Of a stretch of DNA of 64,000 bases, positions 47,540 through 57,200 are shown piece by piece. The position numbers were made by a program, and so were the translations under genes. The notes below the pieces were generated by a model, which saw only the letters and a program-made list of their open reading frames with translations, ran no database searches and was not told where the DNA came from. Numbering within the stretch: the stretch's first letter is position 1; each line of letters starts with the position of its first letter. Origin of the DNA: Actinomadura alba (lineage in GTDB: Bacteria > Actinomycetota > Actinomycetes > Streptosporangiales > Streptosporangiaceae); contig NZ_JABVEC010000026.1 in the NCBI RefSeq assembly GCF_014323705.1, forward strand, positions 1-64,000, given 5' to 3'.

Positions 47540-49657
47540 TCAGGCCGGAACCCGTTCCTTGGCCCGGTCCCAGTGCCGGTGCCGGGCGATGGCCTCCGTG
47601 AGCGCCGACAGGAAGCTCGGCGTGGCGCCACCGCTCGCGGTCTGCGTGACGACGCCCCTGTCCACGACCTCGTCCTCGTAGTCGCCCGCGAGACGCACGC
47701 CCTCGAGCATCGGCACCGCCTTCAGCAGTTCGATCCCCTCGCCCATCGCGCCGACCGGCTTGCCGTGCTTGACCGCCTCGGCCACGAAGTGCACCGCGTC
47801 GCCGCACTCCTTGAGGACCTCCACACTGTCCCTGCCGCCCGGGATCACGACCGCGTCGTAGACCACCGAAGCGGCGTTGCGAAGCGCGCGGTCGACCTCG
47901 ACGACCCCGCCCCCGGCGGCGGGCAGGGCGCCGTCATGCGGCCCGATGACGTCGCAGAACGCACCGTCGTCGATCAACGCGTCACGCACGCTGCGGACAT
48001 CGCCGACGTTCACGCCCTCGGCGGTGAGCACCGCGACCTTGCGCCCGACGACCGAACCCGGCTGGCCGGCCTGGCTGAGCGCGGGCGAGCTGCGGCCGTG
48101 GTTCGTGGTCACGGGCCGGGACGGCGGCTCGACTCCGATGCCCTCGGCGACCCGTACGGCGAGTTCGTGGTCGACGTTGTTCAGATTGCGGACCACTCCC
48201 TCCCGGACGTGCCAGTGGGTCACGTTGCCGAGCTCGAACCGGAACGCCTCGACGATGTGCTCCTTCTCCCAGTCGGTCATGCTGTTCCAGAACAGGGTGG
48301 CCTGGGAGTAGTGGTCGGCGAAGCTCTCACTGCGCTTCCTGATCTTGTTGCCCTGCACCCACTCCGGGTAGTGCACGAACGCGTCCCCGTCGGCGAGCGC
48401 CGGGCAGCCGCCGCTGAGGCTGTTCGGGTGATAGGCGGCCCGGCCCTGGTGGACGGCCATCTGGTGCGGGCCGTCGCGGTGGTGGTTGCGCACCTCGTTG
48501 ATCGGCTGGTTGACCGGGAGCTGGGTGAAGTTGGGGCCGCCGAGCCGGAGCAGCTGGGTGTCGAGGTACGAGAACAGCCGGGCCTGCAGCAGCGGATCGT
48601 CGGTGAAGTCGATACCGGGCACGGCGTTGCCGAGGTGGAAGGCGACCTGCTCGGTCTCGGCGAAGAAGTTGTCGGGGTTGCGGTCGAGCACCAGCCGGCC
48701 GACCGGCCGCGCCGGCACCATCTCCTCGGGGATGATCTTGGTGGGGTCAAGCAGGTCGAAGTCGAAGTTGTGCTCGTCCGCCTCGGGCACGATCTGCAGG
48801 CACAGTTCGTACTCGGGGAAGTGGCCCGCCTCGATGGTCTCCCACAGGTCCCGGCGGTTGAAGTCGGGATCCCGGCCGGCGATCTTCTGGACCTCGTCCC
48901 AGACCAGCGAATGCACACCGAGCCGCGGCTTCCAGTGGAACTTCACGAACGCCGACCGGCCGGCGTCGTTGACCAGCCGGAAGGTGTGCACGCCGAAGCC
49001 CTGCATCATCCGGAAGCTCCGCGGCAGGGCGCGGTCGGACATCATCCACATCATCATGTGCATGGTCTCGGGCTGGAGCTGCACGAAGTCCCAGAGCGTG
49101 TCGTGCGCCGAGGACGCCTGCGGGATCTCGTTGTGCGGCTCCGGCTTCACCGCGTGCACGAAGTCGGGGAACTTGATGCCGTCCTGGATGAAGAACACCG
49201 GAATGTTGTTGCCGACCAGGTCGAAGTTGCCCTGGCGGGTGTAGAACCTCGTGGCGAAGCCCCGTACGTCCCGTACCGTGTCGGCCGAGCCGCGCGACCC
49301 GGCCACCGTCGAGAACCGCACGAACACCGGCGTCTCGAGCGAGGGGTCGCAGAGGAACTCGGCCTTGGTGAACTCGGCCAGGGACTCGTGCACCCGGAAG
49401 TGACCGTACGCGCCGGACCCCCTGGCGTGCACGACGCGCTCCGGGATCCGCTCGTGATCGAAGTGCGTGACCTTCTCGCGGAAGTGGAAGTCCTCCATGA
49501 GCGTGGGCCCGCGCTCGCCCACCTTGACCGAGTTGTCGGTGTCGTCGACCGGGATGCCGTGGTCGGTGGTGAGGCGCCCTCGCGGGTCGACCCGGAACTC
49601 GTCGAGTTGATCTTGCTTGTCCGGCGCGCCGCGCCTGCTTCTGCGTAGTGGTGACAT
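47540..49657 (-). CDS. katE: Catalase HPII, large-subunit clade 2
   Basis: 705 residues from ATG 49657 (GGGGGA 6 nt upstream). Catalytic His in PERVVHARGSGAYGHF, Asn in DLVGNNIPVFFIQDGIKFPD, heme contacts FVRFSTVAGSRGSADT and the proximal Tyr region RLFSYLDTQLLRLGGPNF are conserved. After about residue 530 a flavodoxin/DJ-1-like domain follows (RKVAVLTAEGVNVGDVRSVR, YDAVVIPGGRDSVEVL), which marks the large HPII type. It removes H2O2 in the cytoplasm and is usually sigma-B controlled. Downstream neighbour DUF1360 is convergent. Confidence 0.97.
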   Translation of the reverse strand: MSPLRRSRRGAPDKQDQLDEFRVDPRGRLTTDHGIPVDDTDNSVKVGERGPTLMEDFHFREKVTHFDHERIPERVVHARGSGAYGHFRVHESLAEFTKAEFLCDPSLETPVFVRFSTVAGSRGSADTVRDVRGFATRFYTRQGNFDLVGNNIPVFFIQDGIKFPDFVHAVKPEPHNEIPQASSAHDTLWDFVQLQPETMHMMMWMMSDRALPRSFRMMQGFGVHTFRLVNDAGRSAFVKFHWKPRLGVHSLVWDEVQKIAGRDPDFNRRDLWETIEAGHFPEYELCLQIVPEADEHNFDFDLLDPTKIIPEEMVPARPVGRLVLDRNPDNFFAETEQVAFHLGNAVPGIDFTDDPLLQARLFSYLDTQLLRLGGPNFTQLPVNQPINEVRNHHRDGPHQMAVHQGRAAYHPNSLSGGCPALADGDAFVHYPEWVQGNKIRKRSESFADHYSQATLFWNSMTDWEKEHIVEAFRFELGNVTHWHVREGVVRNLNNVDHELAVRVAEGIGVEPPSRPVTTNHGRSSPALSQAGQPGSVVGRKVAVLTAEGVNVGDVRSVRDALIDDGAFCDVIGPHDGALPAAGGGVVEVDRALRNAASVVYDAVVIPGGRDSVEVLKECGDAVHFVAEAVKHGKPVGAMGEGIELLKAVPMLEGVRLAGDYEDEVVDRGVVTQTASGGATPSFLSALTEAIARHRHWDRAKERVPA

Positions 49658-49797
49658 GGTGAATCCCCCGCTGTGTTTTGTCCCAGTTAGTCCCCTTTCC
49701 AGGGATTTGTGATCTATTCCACCCACAGGGCCTCGAGGGAACTTTGCGAAAGCCGGCGGCAGGGCCGGCGGAGGCCACCCGGGGGCTCGCCGAGGAT

Positions 49798-50868
49798 CTA
49801 CCTCTGCCGGCCCAGACGCTCGATGGTCTCCTCCAGCGCGCGCATCGGTTCGGAGTCGCCCGCGAAGGCCCTCAGCGCCGTCAGCAACTCGGCCACGCCG
49901 CCCGGGAAGTCCAGGCAGGTCCGCAGAATCGAGTGCGTGTCGAGGTTGGCCTGGGAGCGGCGCGGGATGCGCACCGCCACCTCGGGGCGCAGCGACCCGA
50001 CCACCTGTTCCCGGCCCTCCTGCGTGGTCATGATCGGAACGGCGAGGAGCATCTTCACGACCTCGAACAGATCGTCCATCGAGCCCTGCCGCCCCGCGCC
50101 GTCGTCGGCCCGGATGGGCCGCCGGCGGTGACGGTCGAACGGATCGGGCTCGGCCGGCCGCAGTTCCCGCGTGGACGCCTCGGCCACGGCGCGCCCCGGA
50201 GCGGAGATCCGCATCCACGCGGTGGTCCTGGTCTCCTTGAGCTCGACCGCGATCTCCTCGTACTCGCCGGGATCGATCAGGCCCCGGCCCGGCCGGATCA
50301 CCGTGTCGTACAGATCACGGGACACGATCAGGCCGAACCTGGCCCCTGTGACCTGGACCGCCTCCTTGAACACCGGCGCCTCGATCAACCTGGCGGCGTG
50401 GTTCACCGCGGTGCCGACGATGCCCCGGGCGTCCGCCTCGACGTTCCCGACGTGAAGTGAGACCCTGAGCCGAATCTGCGCGAGCTCACTGGAGATCTCG
50501 TTATGGCGCCGCAACTCCGCTCGCAGCCGGTCGATCAGGGGATGGACCAGCGTGTCCGTCTCGACGTCCGGAGGAGCCACGATGATCGCCCCGTCTCCGC
50601 GATCCTCCTGATAACAGCGCTCGAACGGCACACCGGACTCATCGAAGCCGCGCCGGAGCGCCGTGTACAGCGCGGTCCGCAGGAGGCCCTGGATGTCGTC
50701 GTGCCGGTCCTCGCGCCCGAAGGAGACGATGTCGCAGATGAAAATGGCGCATCGCCCAGACGGTCGCCACCCGTTCCGGGAGGCATTGTCACCTTCGATC
50801 ATGTCCACAGCGGCCACCTGACGACTCACGGATGCGTTCACTGTCCCCTGTCGCCGCGAACGCGGCAA
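49798..50868 (-). CDS. Class III nucleotide cyclase with C-terminal effector-associated domain 2 (EAD2)
   Basis: Up to 356 residues; starts at 50868, 50841 and 50802 are possible. The cyclase homology domain has CAIFICDIVSFG (first metal Asp), CYQEDRGDGAIIVAP (second Asp), IRLRVSLHVGNVEADARG and GTAVNHAARLIEAP with the transition-state Asn/Arg pair, so catalysis is plausible. Residues ~265-350 (DDLFEVVKMLLAVPIMTTQE, GREQVVGSLRPEV, LDTHSILRTCLDFPGGVAEL) match EAD2, a small helical domain that brings effectors to their switch by homotypic binding. The same domain recurs in the two genes divergently encoded next door, so this is the likely effector of a VMAP system. Product (cAMP, cGMP or other) unknown. 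Confidence 0.8.
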   Translation of the reverse strand: MPRSRRQGTVNASVSRQVAAVDMIEGDNASRNGWRPSGRCAIFICDIVSFGREDRHDDIQGLLRTALYTALRRGFDESGVPFERCYQEDRGDGAIIVAPPDVETDTLVHPLIDRLRAELRRHNEISSELAQIRLRVSLHVGNVEADARGIVGTAVNHAARLIEAPVFKEAVQVTGARFGLIVSRDLYDTVIRPGRGLIDPGEYEEIAVELKETRTTAWMRISAPGRAVAEASTRELRPAEPDPFDRHRRRPIRADDGAGRQGSMDDLFEVVKMLLAVPIMTTQEGREQVVGSLRPEVAVRIPRRSQANLDTHSILRTCLDFPGGVAELLTALRAFAGDSEPMRALEETIERLGRQR

Positions 50869-51047
50869 GTGACTATGCCACAGGACACAGAAGAAGCTGG
50901 CCTATCGCGATTAAGTGCCGACAATGAGTGAAAGGATCGGCGACGAATGGGCCTTGGACGGGGGAACCACGAAAACATCGGGAGCGTCGTAATCAGGCAG
51001 TCGCGTGCAACGGCGGGAGCACGCCGATCGCCTGGAGGTGAAGGCCG

Positions 51048-51410
51048 GTGATCGACTTGACCGGCTCCGCAGGGGGCAGAGCCGTGACCGGGCGTGCGGG
51101 CGGTACGCCGCTGTTCGCGTTCGTCAACGCGCTGACGTCGCTGCCGTCGCTGGCCGACGACGCCGGCCGCTCGACGCTCGTGAGCCTGCTTCCGTCCGCG
51201 CTGGCCGCGGGCGCGCAGCACGACCCGCGGCCCCGGATCCATCTGTTCAATCTCGTGCTCGCGTGCCTCGACCACGAGCACGGGCTCGCGGACCTGCTCA
51301 CGGCCCTGCACCACATGGAGGGCGACTCGCTGCCCATGCGGCGGGCGCTCGAAGCGGCCGAGGGCCTGGCCGGTCGGCCGCGCGAGAGCCGGCACGATCA
51401 TGGGGGATGA
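51048..51410 (+). CDS. Stand-alone EAD2 protein
   Basis: 120 residues from GTG 51048 (GGAGG 9-10 nt upstream). LFAFVNALTSLPSLADDAGR, STLVSLLPSALAAG, PRIHLFNLVLACLDHEHGLA and DLLTALHHMEGDSLPMRRAL align by eye with the EAD2 copies in the cyclase and the VMAP protein. Nothing else is encoded. It could be an adaptor that bridges or blocks the other two EAD2 proteins. Its stop overlaps the leader of the VMAP gene by a few bases, so they are co-translated. Confidence 0.75.
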   Translation: MIDLTGSAGGRAVTGRAGGTPLFAFVNALTSLPSLADDAGRSTLVSLLPSALAAGAQHDPRPRIHLFNLVLACLDHEHGLADLLTALHHMEGDSLPMRRALEAAEGLAGRPRESRHDHGG

Positions 51411-51411
51411 C

Positions 51412-52971
51412 ATGGAGAGATGGCCGGCACTGACCGGTCCGCCACTGGAGGCGGGCGCGGGTTCGGTGGCCGTCGAGCCGGGGCAGCAGCTGACCCTCGA
51501 GATCGCGGACGCGCTCGTCCAGATCCGTGACTTCCAGGACGAGGCGGGGCGCTCCGCACTGGTCCACGCCGTGGGCGAGGCACTCGGAACCCCTTTGCTG
51601 CTCTCCGGCCACGGCAGCCCCAAGGTGTTCCTGTACCACCTGGTCGCCGCCTGCCGGGAGCACTCCGAGGGACTGCCTGCGCTGGCCCGCGCGGTCGACT
51701 TCCTGGCCGGCCACACGTCGGCCGCGGCGACGATCCGGCGGCTGGCGAGCCCGGCCAGCGACCTGCTCCAGTCGGCGGTCGAGACGCAGATCAAGGACCT
51801 GCTCGAAGGCCTGACCCTGCCGTCCCTGGCGCGGCTCTACTACACCGCCACAGGCGGCGGCTCGTCGGCTCCTCGCCGGCTCACCGACGCGTGGGACGCC
51901 TTCTCGATCCTGCTCGACGCCAACGCCGGCCCGGACGGCCTCGCGCCCCATCTGGTGTTCGTCGAGTTGCTGATCCAGATGATGCGCCGCCGGCAGAGCT
52001 CGGGGATGTCCACGTCACAGGAGCTTTGGCGCTCGGAGCGGCTGAGGAAATGGATGACCGCGCAGCTCGACGAGCTGCGCGGTTCGGGCGGGTCGAGCGC
52101 CGCGACCCGGCTGGACCGCATCCGGGACCGGCCGGAGCTCCTCGAGGTCCGCCCCGACCTGCCGATCTACCTCATCATCCAGCTGGAGCGGCTGCCCTCG
52201 GCCGACGGGAACGACGATCTGTACCGCCTGTCGCACTGGCGGCAGGTGCACCCGCTGGAATGGCGCCCGGAACCCGGCGACGACCGCGAGGTGGCACTGC
52301 ACGAGGTACCGGAGCAGGTCGCCGAGCTCGTCCAGGAGGCCGAGGGCGGCTGGGCCTACGACCTCGACGACTCCCTCGTCATCGAGGTCGTCCTGCCACT
52401 CGAACTGCTCAATCTCGATCTCGACCAGTGGACGCGCGACCCTCCCGGCGTGCCCCATCCCACCCCGCTCGGCAGCGAGTACGAGGTGCTGGTGCGAAGC
52501 CACGAGCGGCTTCGCACACTGCACATGCACCGGGCCTGGCGGCAACGCTGGCGGGTCCTCCTCGGCGCCGAGGGCGCCACGCACTGGGCGGCGGGCGAGG
52601 CGCCCCCGGACCCGCAGCTGCTGCACAACCGCCTGCTCTCCGAGAAGAACGTGGTCGCCTGTGTGCTGAGCTCACCACCCGACCGCGAGCCCGGCAGCAG
52701 CGAGCTCTGGATGGCGCTGCGGGCCGGCGTGCCCGTCGTCCTGTGGGACCGTACGGACGGAGCCGCCACCGAGTTCGAGACCGAGCTGCGCGAGGTGATC
52801 GAAGGGCCCGACCTCCGCAGGCTTCCCGATGACGTGAAGCGGCTGCGGGTAAACGCGATGGGCGGCGGCGAACACATAGATCGACGAACACCCCAGGTGA
52901 CACTTCTCTGGGATGATCCCACCCACTTCCTCGACGAGGCGCCGCCACTTCGACCACCTCGGGCGTCCTAA
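51412..52971 (+). CDS. VMAP-family protein: EAD2 - VMAP-M - VMAP-C
   Basis: 519 residues from ATG 51412, preceded by GGGGGA (an in-frame ATG at 51400 lacks that spacing). Residues ~26-105 form EAD2 (LTLEIADALVQIRDFQDEAG, FLYHLVAACREHSEGLPALA). A helical middle part follows (LTDAWDAFSILLDANAGPDG). From ~300 the VMAP-C domain is recognisable by VIEVVLPLELLNLDLDQW at ~322-340, LGSEYEVLVRSHERLR and HRAWRQRWRVLLG, plus a closing WMALRAGVPVVLWDR. In vWA-MoxR-VMAP conflict systems this protein is the hub joining sensor ATPases to an effector through its EAD. Placed between the cyclase/EAD2 genes and MoxR, it fits that role. Confidence 0.85.
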   Translation: MERWPALTGPPLEAGAGSVAVEPGQQLTLEIADALVQIRDFQDEAGRSALVHAVGEALGTPLLLSGHGSPKVFLYHLVAACREHSEGLPALARAVDFLAGHTSAAATIRRLASPASDLLQSAVETQIKDLLEGLTLPSLARLYYTATGGGSSAPRRLTDAWDAFSILLDANAGPDGLAPHLVFVELLIQMMRRRQSSGMSTSQELWRSERLRKWMTAQLDELRGSGGSSAATRLDRIRDRPELLEVRPDLPIYLIIQLERLPSADGNDDLYRLSHWRQVHPLEWRPEPGDDREVALHEVPEQVAELVQEAEGGWAYDLDDSLVIEVVLPLELLNLDLDQWTRDPPGVPHPTPLGSEYEVLVRSHERLRTLHMHRAWRQRWRVLLGAEGATHWAAGEAPPDPQLLHNRLLSEKNVVACVLSSPPDREPGSSELWMALRAGVPVVLWDRTDGAATEFETELREVIEGPDLRRLPDDVKRLRVNAMGGGEHIDRRTPQVTLLWDDPTHFLDEAPPLRPPRAS

Positions 52972-53150
52972 TATGGAGCCTTCCAATTCGCCGTAAAGGA
53001 GAGCCAATACCGACGATCGACTTGCAAAACTCCACCGTAGAGAGCATGCTCGCAGTAGGGTTTTATCCCGTGTGCTTTGTGCAACATTTGTCAGGTAGAT
53101 AGCAGAAGCCAGGCGTCTGGCACGGACCAGGCCAGAAGGGGACGTCACCG

Positions 53151-54275
53151 ATGAGCGCTGACGAGCGGCCCGGTGCGCCCTCCGCCTACGCCCAGAACGG
53201 AGCGGGCGGCACCCCCGCCGAGCCGGTCCGGCCGGGCTGGTGGATCTACCGTGGCACCGGGCGGCCGCTGCGTGACATCGAGCTGAGCGAACTGCTGCCG
53301 CCGCCCCCGCCGTGGCGGGCCTTCGACGGCGGGCCGGCGCGACCGGCGCCTCCGCACGACGACGGGGATCTCGACCGCAGGCTCGGAGCCCTCGAGAACC
53401 TCACCGCGCGGCAGCCCGCACGCGGCGAGGTCGAGGCCGTCAATGCCGCGATGTTCCTGCGCCGCCCACTCCTGGTCACCGGGAAGCCCGGCGTCGGCAA
53501 GTCCAGCCTGGCTTACCAGATCACCCGGGAACTGCGCCTCGGCAGGGTGCTGCGCTGGTCGATCAGCAGCCGCAGCACCCTTCGGGAGGGACTGTACGAG
53601 TACGACGCGATCGGCCGGGCGCAGGACGCGGCCACCGCGCGGCAGCTCGTGGAGGCCCGGCCCGAGGCCGGCGAACCACCCGGCTCGAGCATCGGCGACT
53701 ACGTACAACTCGGCCCGCTCGGCACCGCACTGCTCCCCTACAGGTTGCCCCGCGTTCTACTCATCGATGAACTCGACAAAAGCGACATAGACCTACCCAA
53801 TGATCTGCTGGACGTCTTCGAGGAAGGCGAATACCGAATTCCGGCGCTCACCAGAGTGGCTCCCCGCGAACGCGACGTCGAGGTCCACACCGCCGACCCG
53901 GACGAAAAAGCGACCGTCACCAAAGGCCACGTCCGCTGCAAAGCCTTCCCGATCATCATCATCACCAGCAACGGCGAGCGGGAATTCCCGCCGGCATTCA
54001 TGCGCCGCTGTATTCAGTTCTCCATGGAACAGCCCGACGAGAACGGCCTGGCGAGCCTGGTGGCCGCCCATTTCACCCGGCAGGCCGACGCCGGCGCGGC
54101 ACAGATGATCCAGGACTTCATGGAATACCGGCGGGTGCACCATGAGATCGCCGCGGACCAGCTTCTCAACGCCTTCTTCCTGGCGACCTCGGGTGCCCAT
54201 ACACAGGACGCCTCGTGGAAGCGCCTGCTCGATCTCGTCTGGCAGCGCCTCAGCCCAGAGGCGGCCCCCGAGTGA
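53151..54275 (+). CDS. MoxR-type AAA+ ATPase
   Basis: 374 residues. Walker A PLLVTGKPGVGKSSLAYQI (~residue 102-120), Walker B VLLIDELDKSDIDLPNDLLD, sensor 1 FPIIIITSNGEREFPPAF and the arginine-bearing MRRCIQFSMEQP are in order, as in MoxR ATPases of vWA-linked systems. A Pro-rich N-terminal ~85 residues (LLPPPPPWRAFDGGPARPAP) is extra. GAAGGGGA precedes ATG. Its stop overlaps the next GTG (GTGA), coupling it to the vWA/NB-ARC/TPR protein with which such ATPases work as a chaperone-like switch. Confidence 0.92.
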   Translation: MSADERPGAPSAYAQNGAGGTPAEPVRPGWWIYRGTGRPLRDIELSELLPPPPPWRAFDGGPARPAPPHDDGDLDRRLGALENLTARQPARGEVEAVNAAMFLRRPLLVTGKPGVGKSSLAYQITRELRLGRVLRWSISSRSTLREGLYEYDAIGRAQDAATARQLVEARPEAGEPPGSSIGDYVQLGPLGTALLPYRLPRVLLIDELDKSDIDLPNDLLDVFEEGEYRIPALTRVAPRERDVEVHTADPDEKATVTKGHVRCKAFPIIIITSNGEREFPPAFMRRCIQFSMEQPDENGLASLVAAHFTRQADAGAAQMIQDFMEYRRVHHEIAADQLLNAFFLATSGAHTQDASWKRLLDLVWQRLSPEAAPE

Positions 54276-57200
54276 GGGGCCGGGCCCCCGACCCCACGGC
54301 CCGGAACGCGGAGCGCACCGCGAAACCGGGCGATAAGCCCATCTCGTACGAGTTGGCCGACGCGCTCTGGCTGGCCGCGCAACAGGCCGCCATGGCACGG
54401 CCCATCGACGCGAACCCCACGCCCGAGGATGACCGGCCACCCGGGGGGCGGCCGGACCGGCCGGCCCCCGCGGGCTCCTCCGCCGGGCCGTCCTCACCGG
54501 AGGGCTCGCGGGCCGCACCCGGCCGGCGCCCTTCCACCGGCCGGGGCGACGAGCAGGCCGAGACCGATCAGGCCGGTCAGCGGGGCGACGCGCCGGGGCT
54601 CACCACGCCCGCGGCTCCCGACGAGGCGGTCTGGGGCTCGTTGCAGGCGCGGCCGCGGATCTGGCGGCCGCCGGCGTCGCTGATCGGCCGGCTCGACGAC
54701 GACCCCTTCGCGGGCGTTCCACCGCTGCTGAACCGGCGGCGGCTCGCCCACGCGCTGCGCCCGTTCAAGCGGACGACCGACTCGCGTACCGAGACCGAAC
54801 TCGACGACGAGGCGACCGCCGAGCGCGCCGCCGAGGACGGACTGTGGCTGCCCGAACAGCGGCCGGTGCGGGAACGATGGCTCGAACTCGACGTCGTCGT
54901 GGACGACAGCCGGTTCGCGACCCTGCACCGCCCGGTGGCCGACCAGCTGATCGAAGAGATCACGACGGTGGGCGCCTTCCGGCGCATCCGGATCCACCTG
55001 CTCGACACCGACGGTGCCGAACCCGCGACGCTCACCCTGCGCGGCACCGGCGAGGCGGCTCGGCGGCTGCCCGCCACCTCCCTTCCGGGCCACGGACGGC
55101 GCGAACGCAGGATCATCGTCGTCCTGACCGACGGCGTCGGCGACGCCTGGCACGCGGGCGCCGCTCAGGCGGTGCTCGCACGGTGGGCGAGGTGCTTCCC
55201 GGTCGCCATCGTCCAGATGCTGCCGACCCGGCAGTGGCGCCGGACCGGCATCGCGGCACTCGCCGCGAAGCTGCGCACGTCGGGCCCCGCACTGTGCAAC
55301 ACGCGCTACCAGGTCTCACTGTCCGCGCTCGGGACGTCCACCTTCCGCACGGCGCCGCCGGGCGAGGTGTGCGTTCCCGTACTCGAGCTGGGCCCCCGGC
55401 AGCTCGCCGGATGGGCCCGCTTCGTCGCCGGTACCGACCACGGGTGGCATGGCCCGGTCACCCTCTGCTCCGAGAACCCGGTGCCCTGGGCACCCGACGT
55501 CGAGGACGACGAACCGATCCCACCCGCGATCGTCGACGACGAGACCGACCTCTCTCCCGCCGAGCTGGTGCGGCGGTTCCGCGCCGCCGTGCCGCCGACC
55601 GTCTACGAGCTGGCCGTACACCTGGCGGCTGCGCCGCTGAACCTGCCGGTGATGCGACTCGTACAGCGCACCATGCTGCCCGCTTCACGGCCGGCGGACC
55701 TGACCGAACTCGTCGGCAGCGGACTGCTCCAGCGGATCAGGCCGGTCGGCGGGCACGACGCCGAGGCCGTCGACAAGGTCACCTACGACTTCCTGCCGGG
55801 CACCCGTGCCGAACTGCTCGCCGCCGGGCGCCGGTCCGAGACGAGCAGGGTGCTCATGACCGTCGCCGAGCATCTCGGCGAGCGGGTGGGCGTGCTGCGC
55901 GAGCTGCGCGACATGGTGGTGGCACCACAGCGAGCGGCGGCCCCGGCCATGACCGCCGATGTCGTGCCGTTCGCCGAGCCCATGCTGCACGCGTTCAGGG
56001 CGCTCGCCGGGCCCTACCTCCGGCCCGCACAGAATTTGGACGTCGCCCTGCAGTCCGCGACCTTGGGCGTGGATCGCATGGGCGAGTTCTCGATGCCAAA
56101 TCTTGGTTCTGATATGCCGAGTCAGCCGCAAGGAAGATCCAAAACTGGAAATAATGGCTCCATGCGAACGATCGACGAAGAGGCACTTGGCGATGGTCAC
56201 CGTCCCGCTAAAACAGGGATGGGCAGTGACCGGGACGTAGATAGCAAAACCCCCCTTTCTGGAGTCGGCGTGACGATCCGCACCATGCCCCCGGCGGCAG
56301 AGCGCAGCCCCTCTGACCCCCCTCCCATATGGGGGAATGTTCCTCCCCGAAATAGAAGCTTCACCGGACGGGAAGCGCTGCTGGAAACTCTGCACCAGCG
56401 GCTCTCCCAAGGCACGACCGCCGTGCTGCCGGAGGCACTGCATGGAATGGGCGGCGTTGGAAAGTCGCAAATCGCCATAGAATACGTTTATCGTCATACT
56501 CAGGACTACGATCTGATCTGGTGGATTCCTTCGGAACGCCCCGGACAGATCCAGCAGAGCCTGGCGGAGCTCGCGGCCCAGATGGGGCTACCGGTCAGCA
56601 CCGAGGTCAATGTCGCGGTGCCGGCCGTGCGAGAGGCGCTGCGGCTCGGCCGCCCCTATCGCAACTGGCTGCTGATCTTTGATAACGCCGAGCATCTCGA
56701 AGAGGTCCAGGACTTCTTCCCCACCAACGGCTCCGGCAAGATCCTGGTCACCTCCCGCAACCAGGGGTGGACCAGCGTCGCAAGCTCGCTGGAAGTCGAC
56801 GTCTTCGCCCGGGACGAGAGCATCGCCCTGCTCCGATTGCGCGGCCCGGAACTCGACGCCGGCGACGCCAACGAACTGGCCAACCTGCTCGGCGATCTGC
56901 CACTCGCCATCGAGCAGGCGGCGGTGTGGCTGTCCGAGACCGGCATGCCGGTGGCCGAGTACCTGCACCTGTTCCGCGAGAAGCACGAAAAGGCGGCCGA
57001 ACTTCTGCACGATGCCGCACCGGCCGCCTACGAGCTGCCGGTCGCCGCGGCGTGGAACGTGTCGCTGGACCAGCTGCGCTCCACCGATCCCGGCGCCCTG
57101 CAGCTGCTCCAGATCTGCGCCTTCTTCGCGCCCGAGCCGATCTCGCGCCGGCTGCTCAGCGGTACCCGCAACGTCGACGGACCTCCGGAGCTGATGGAGG

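Noticed and set aside
47573..49648. 691-codon plus-strand frame across the catalase gene
   Set aside because: It is the mirror of katE, with a low-complexity His/Arg/Glu product and no ribosome site.
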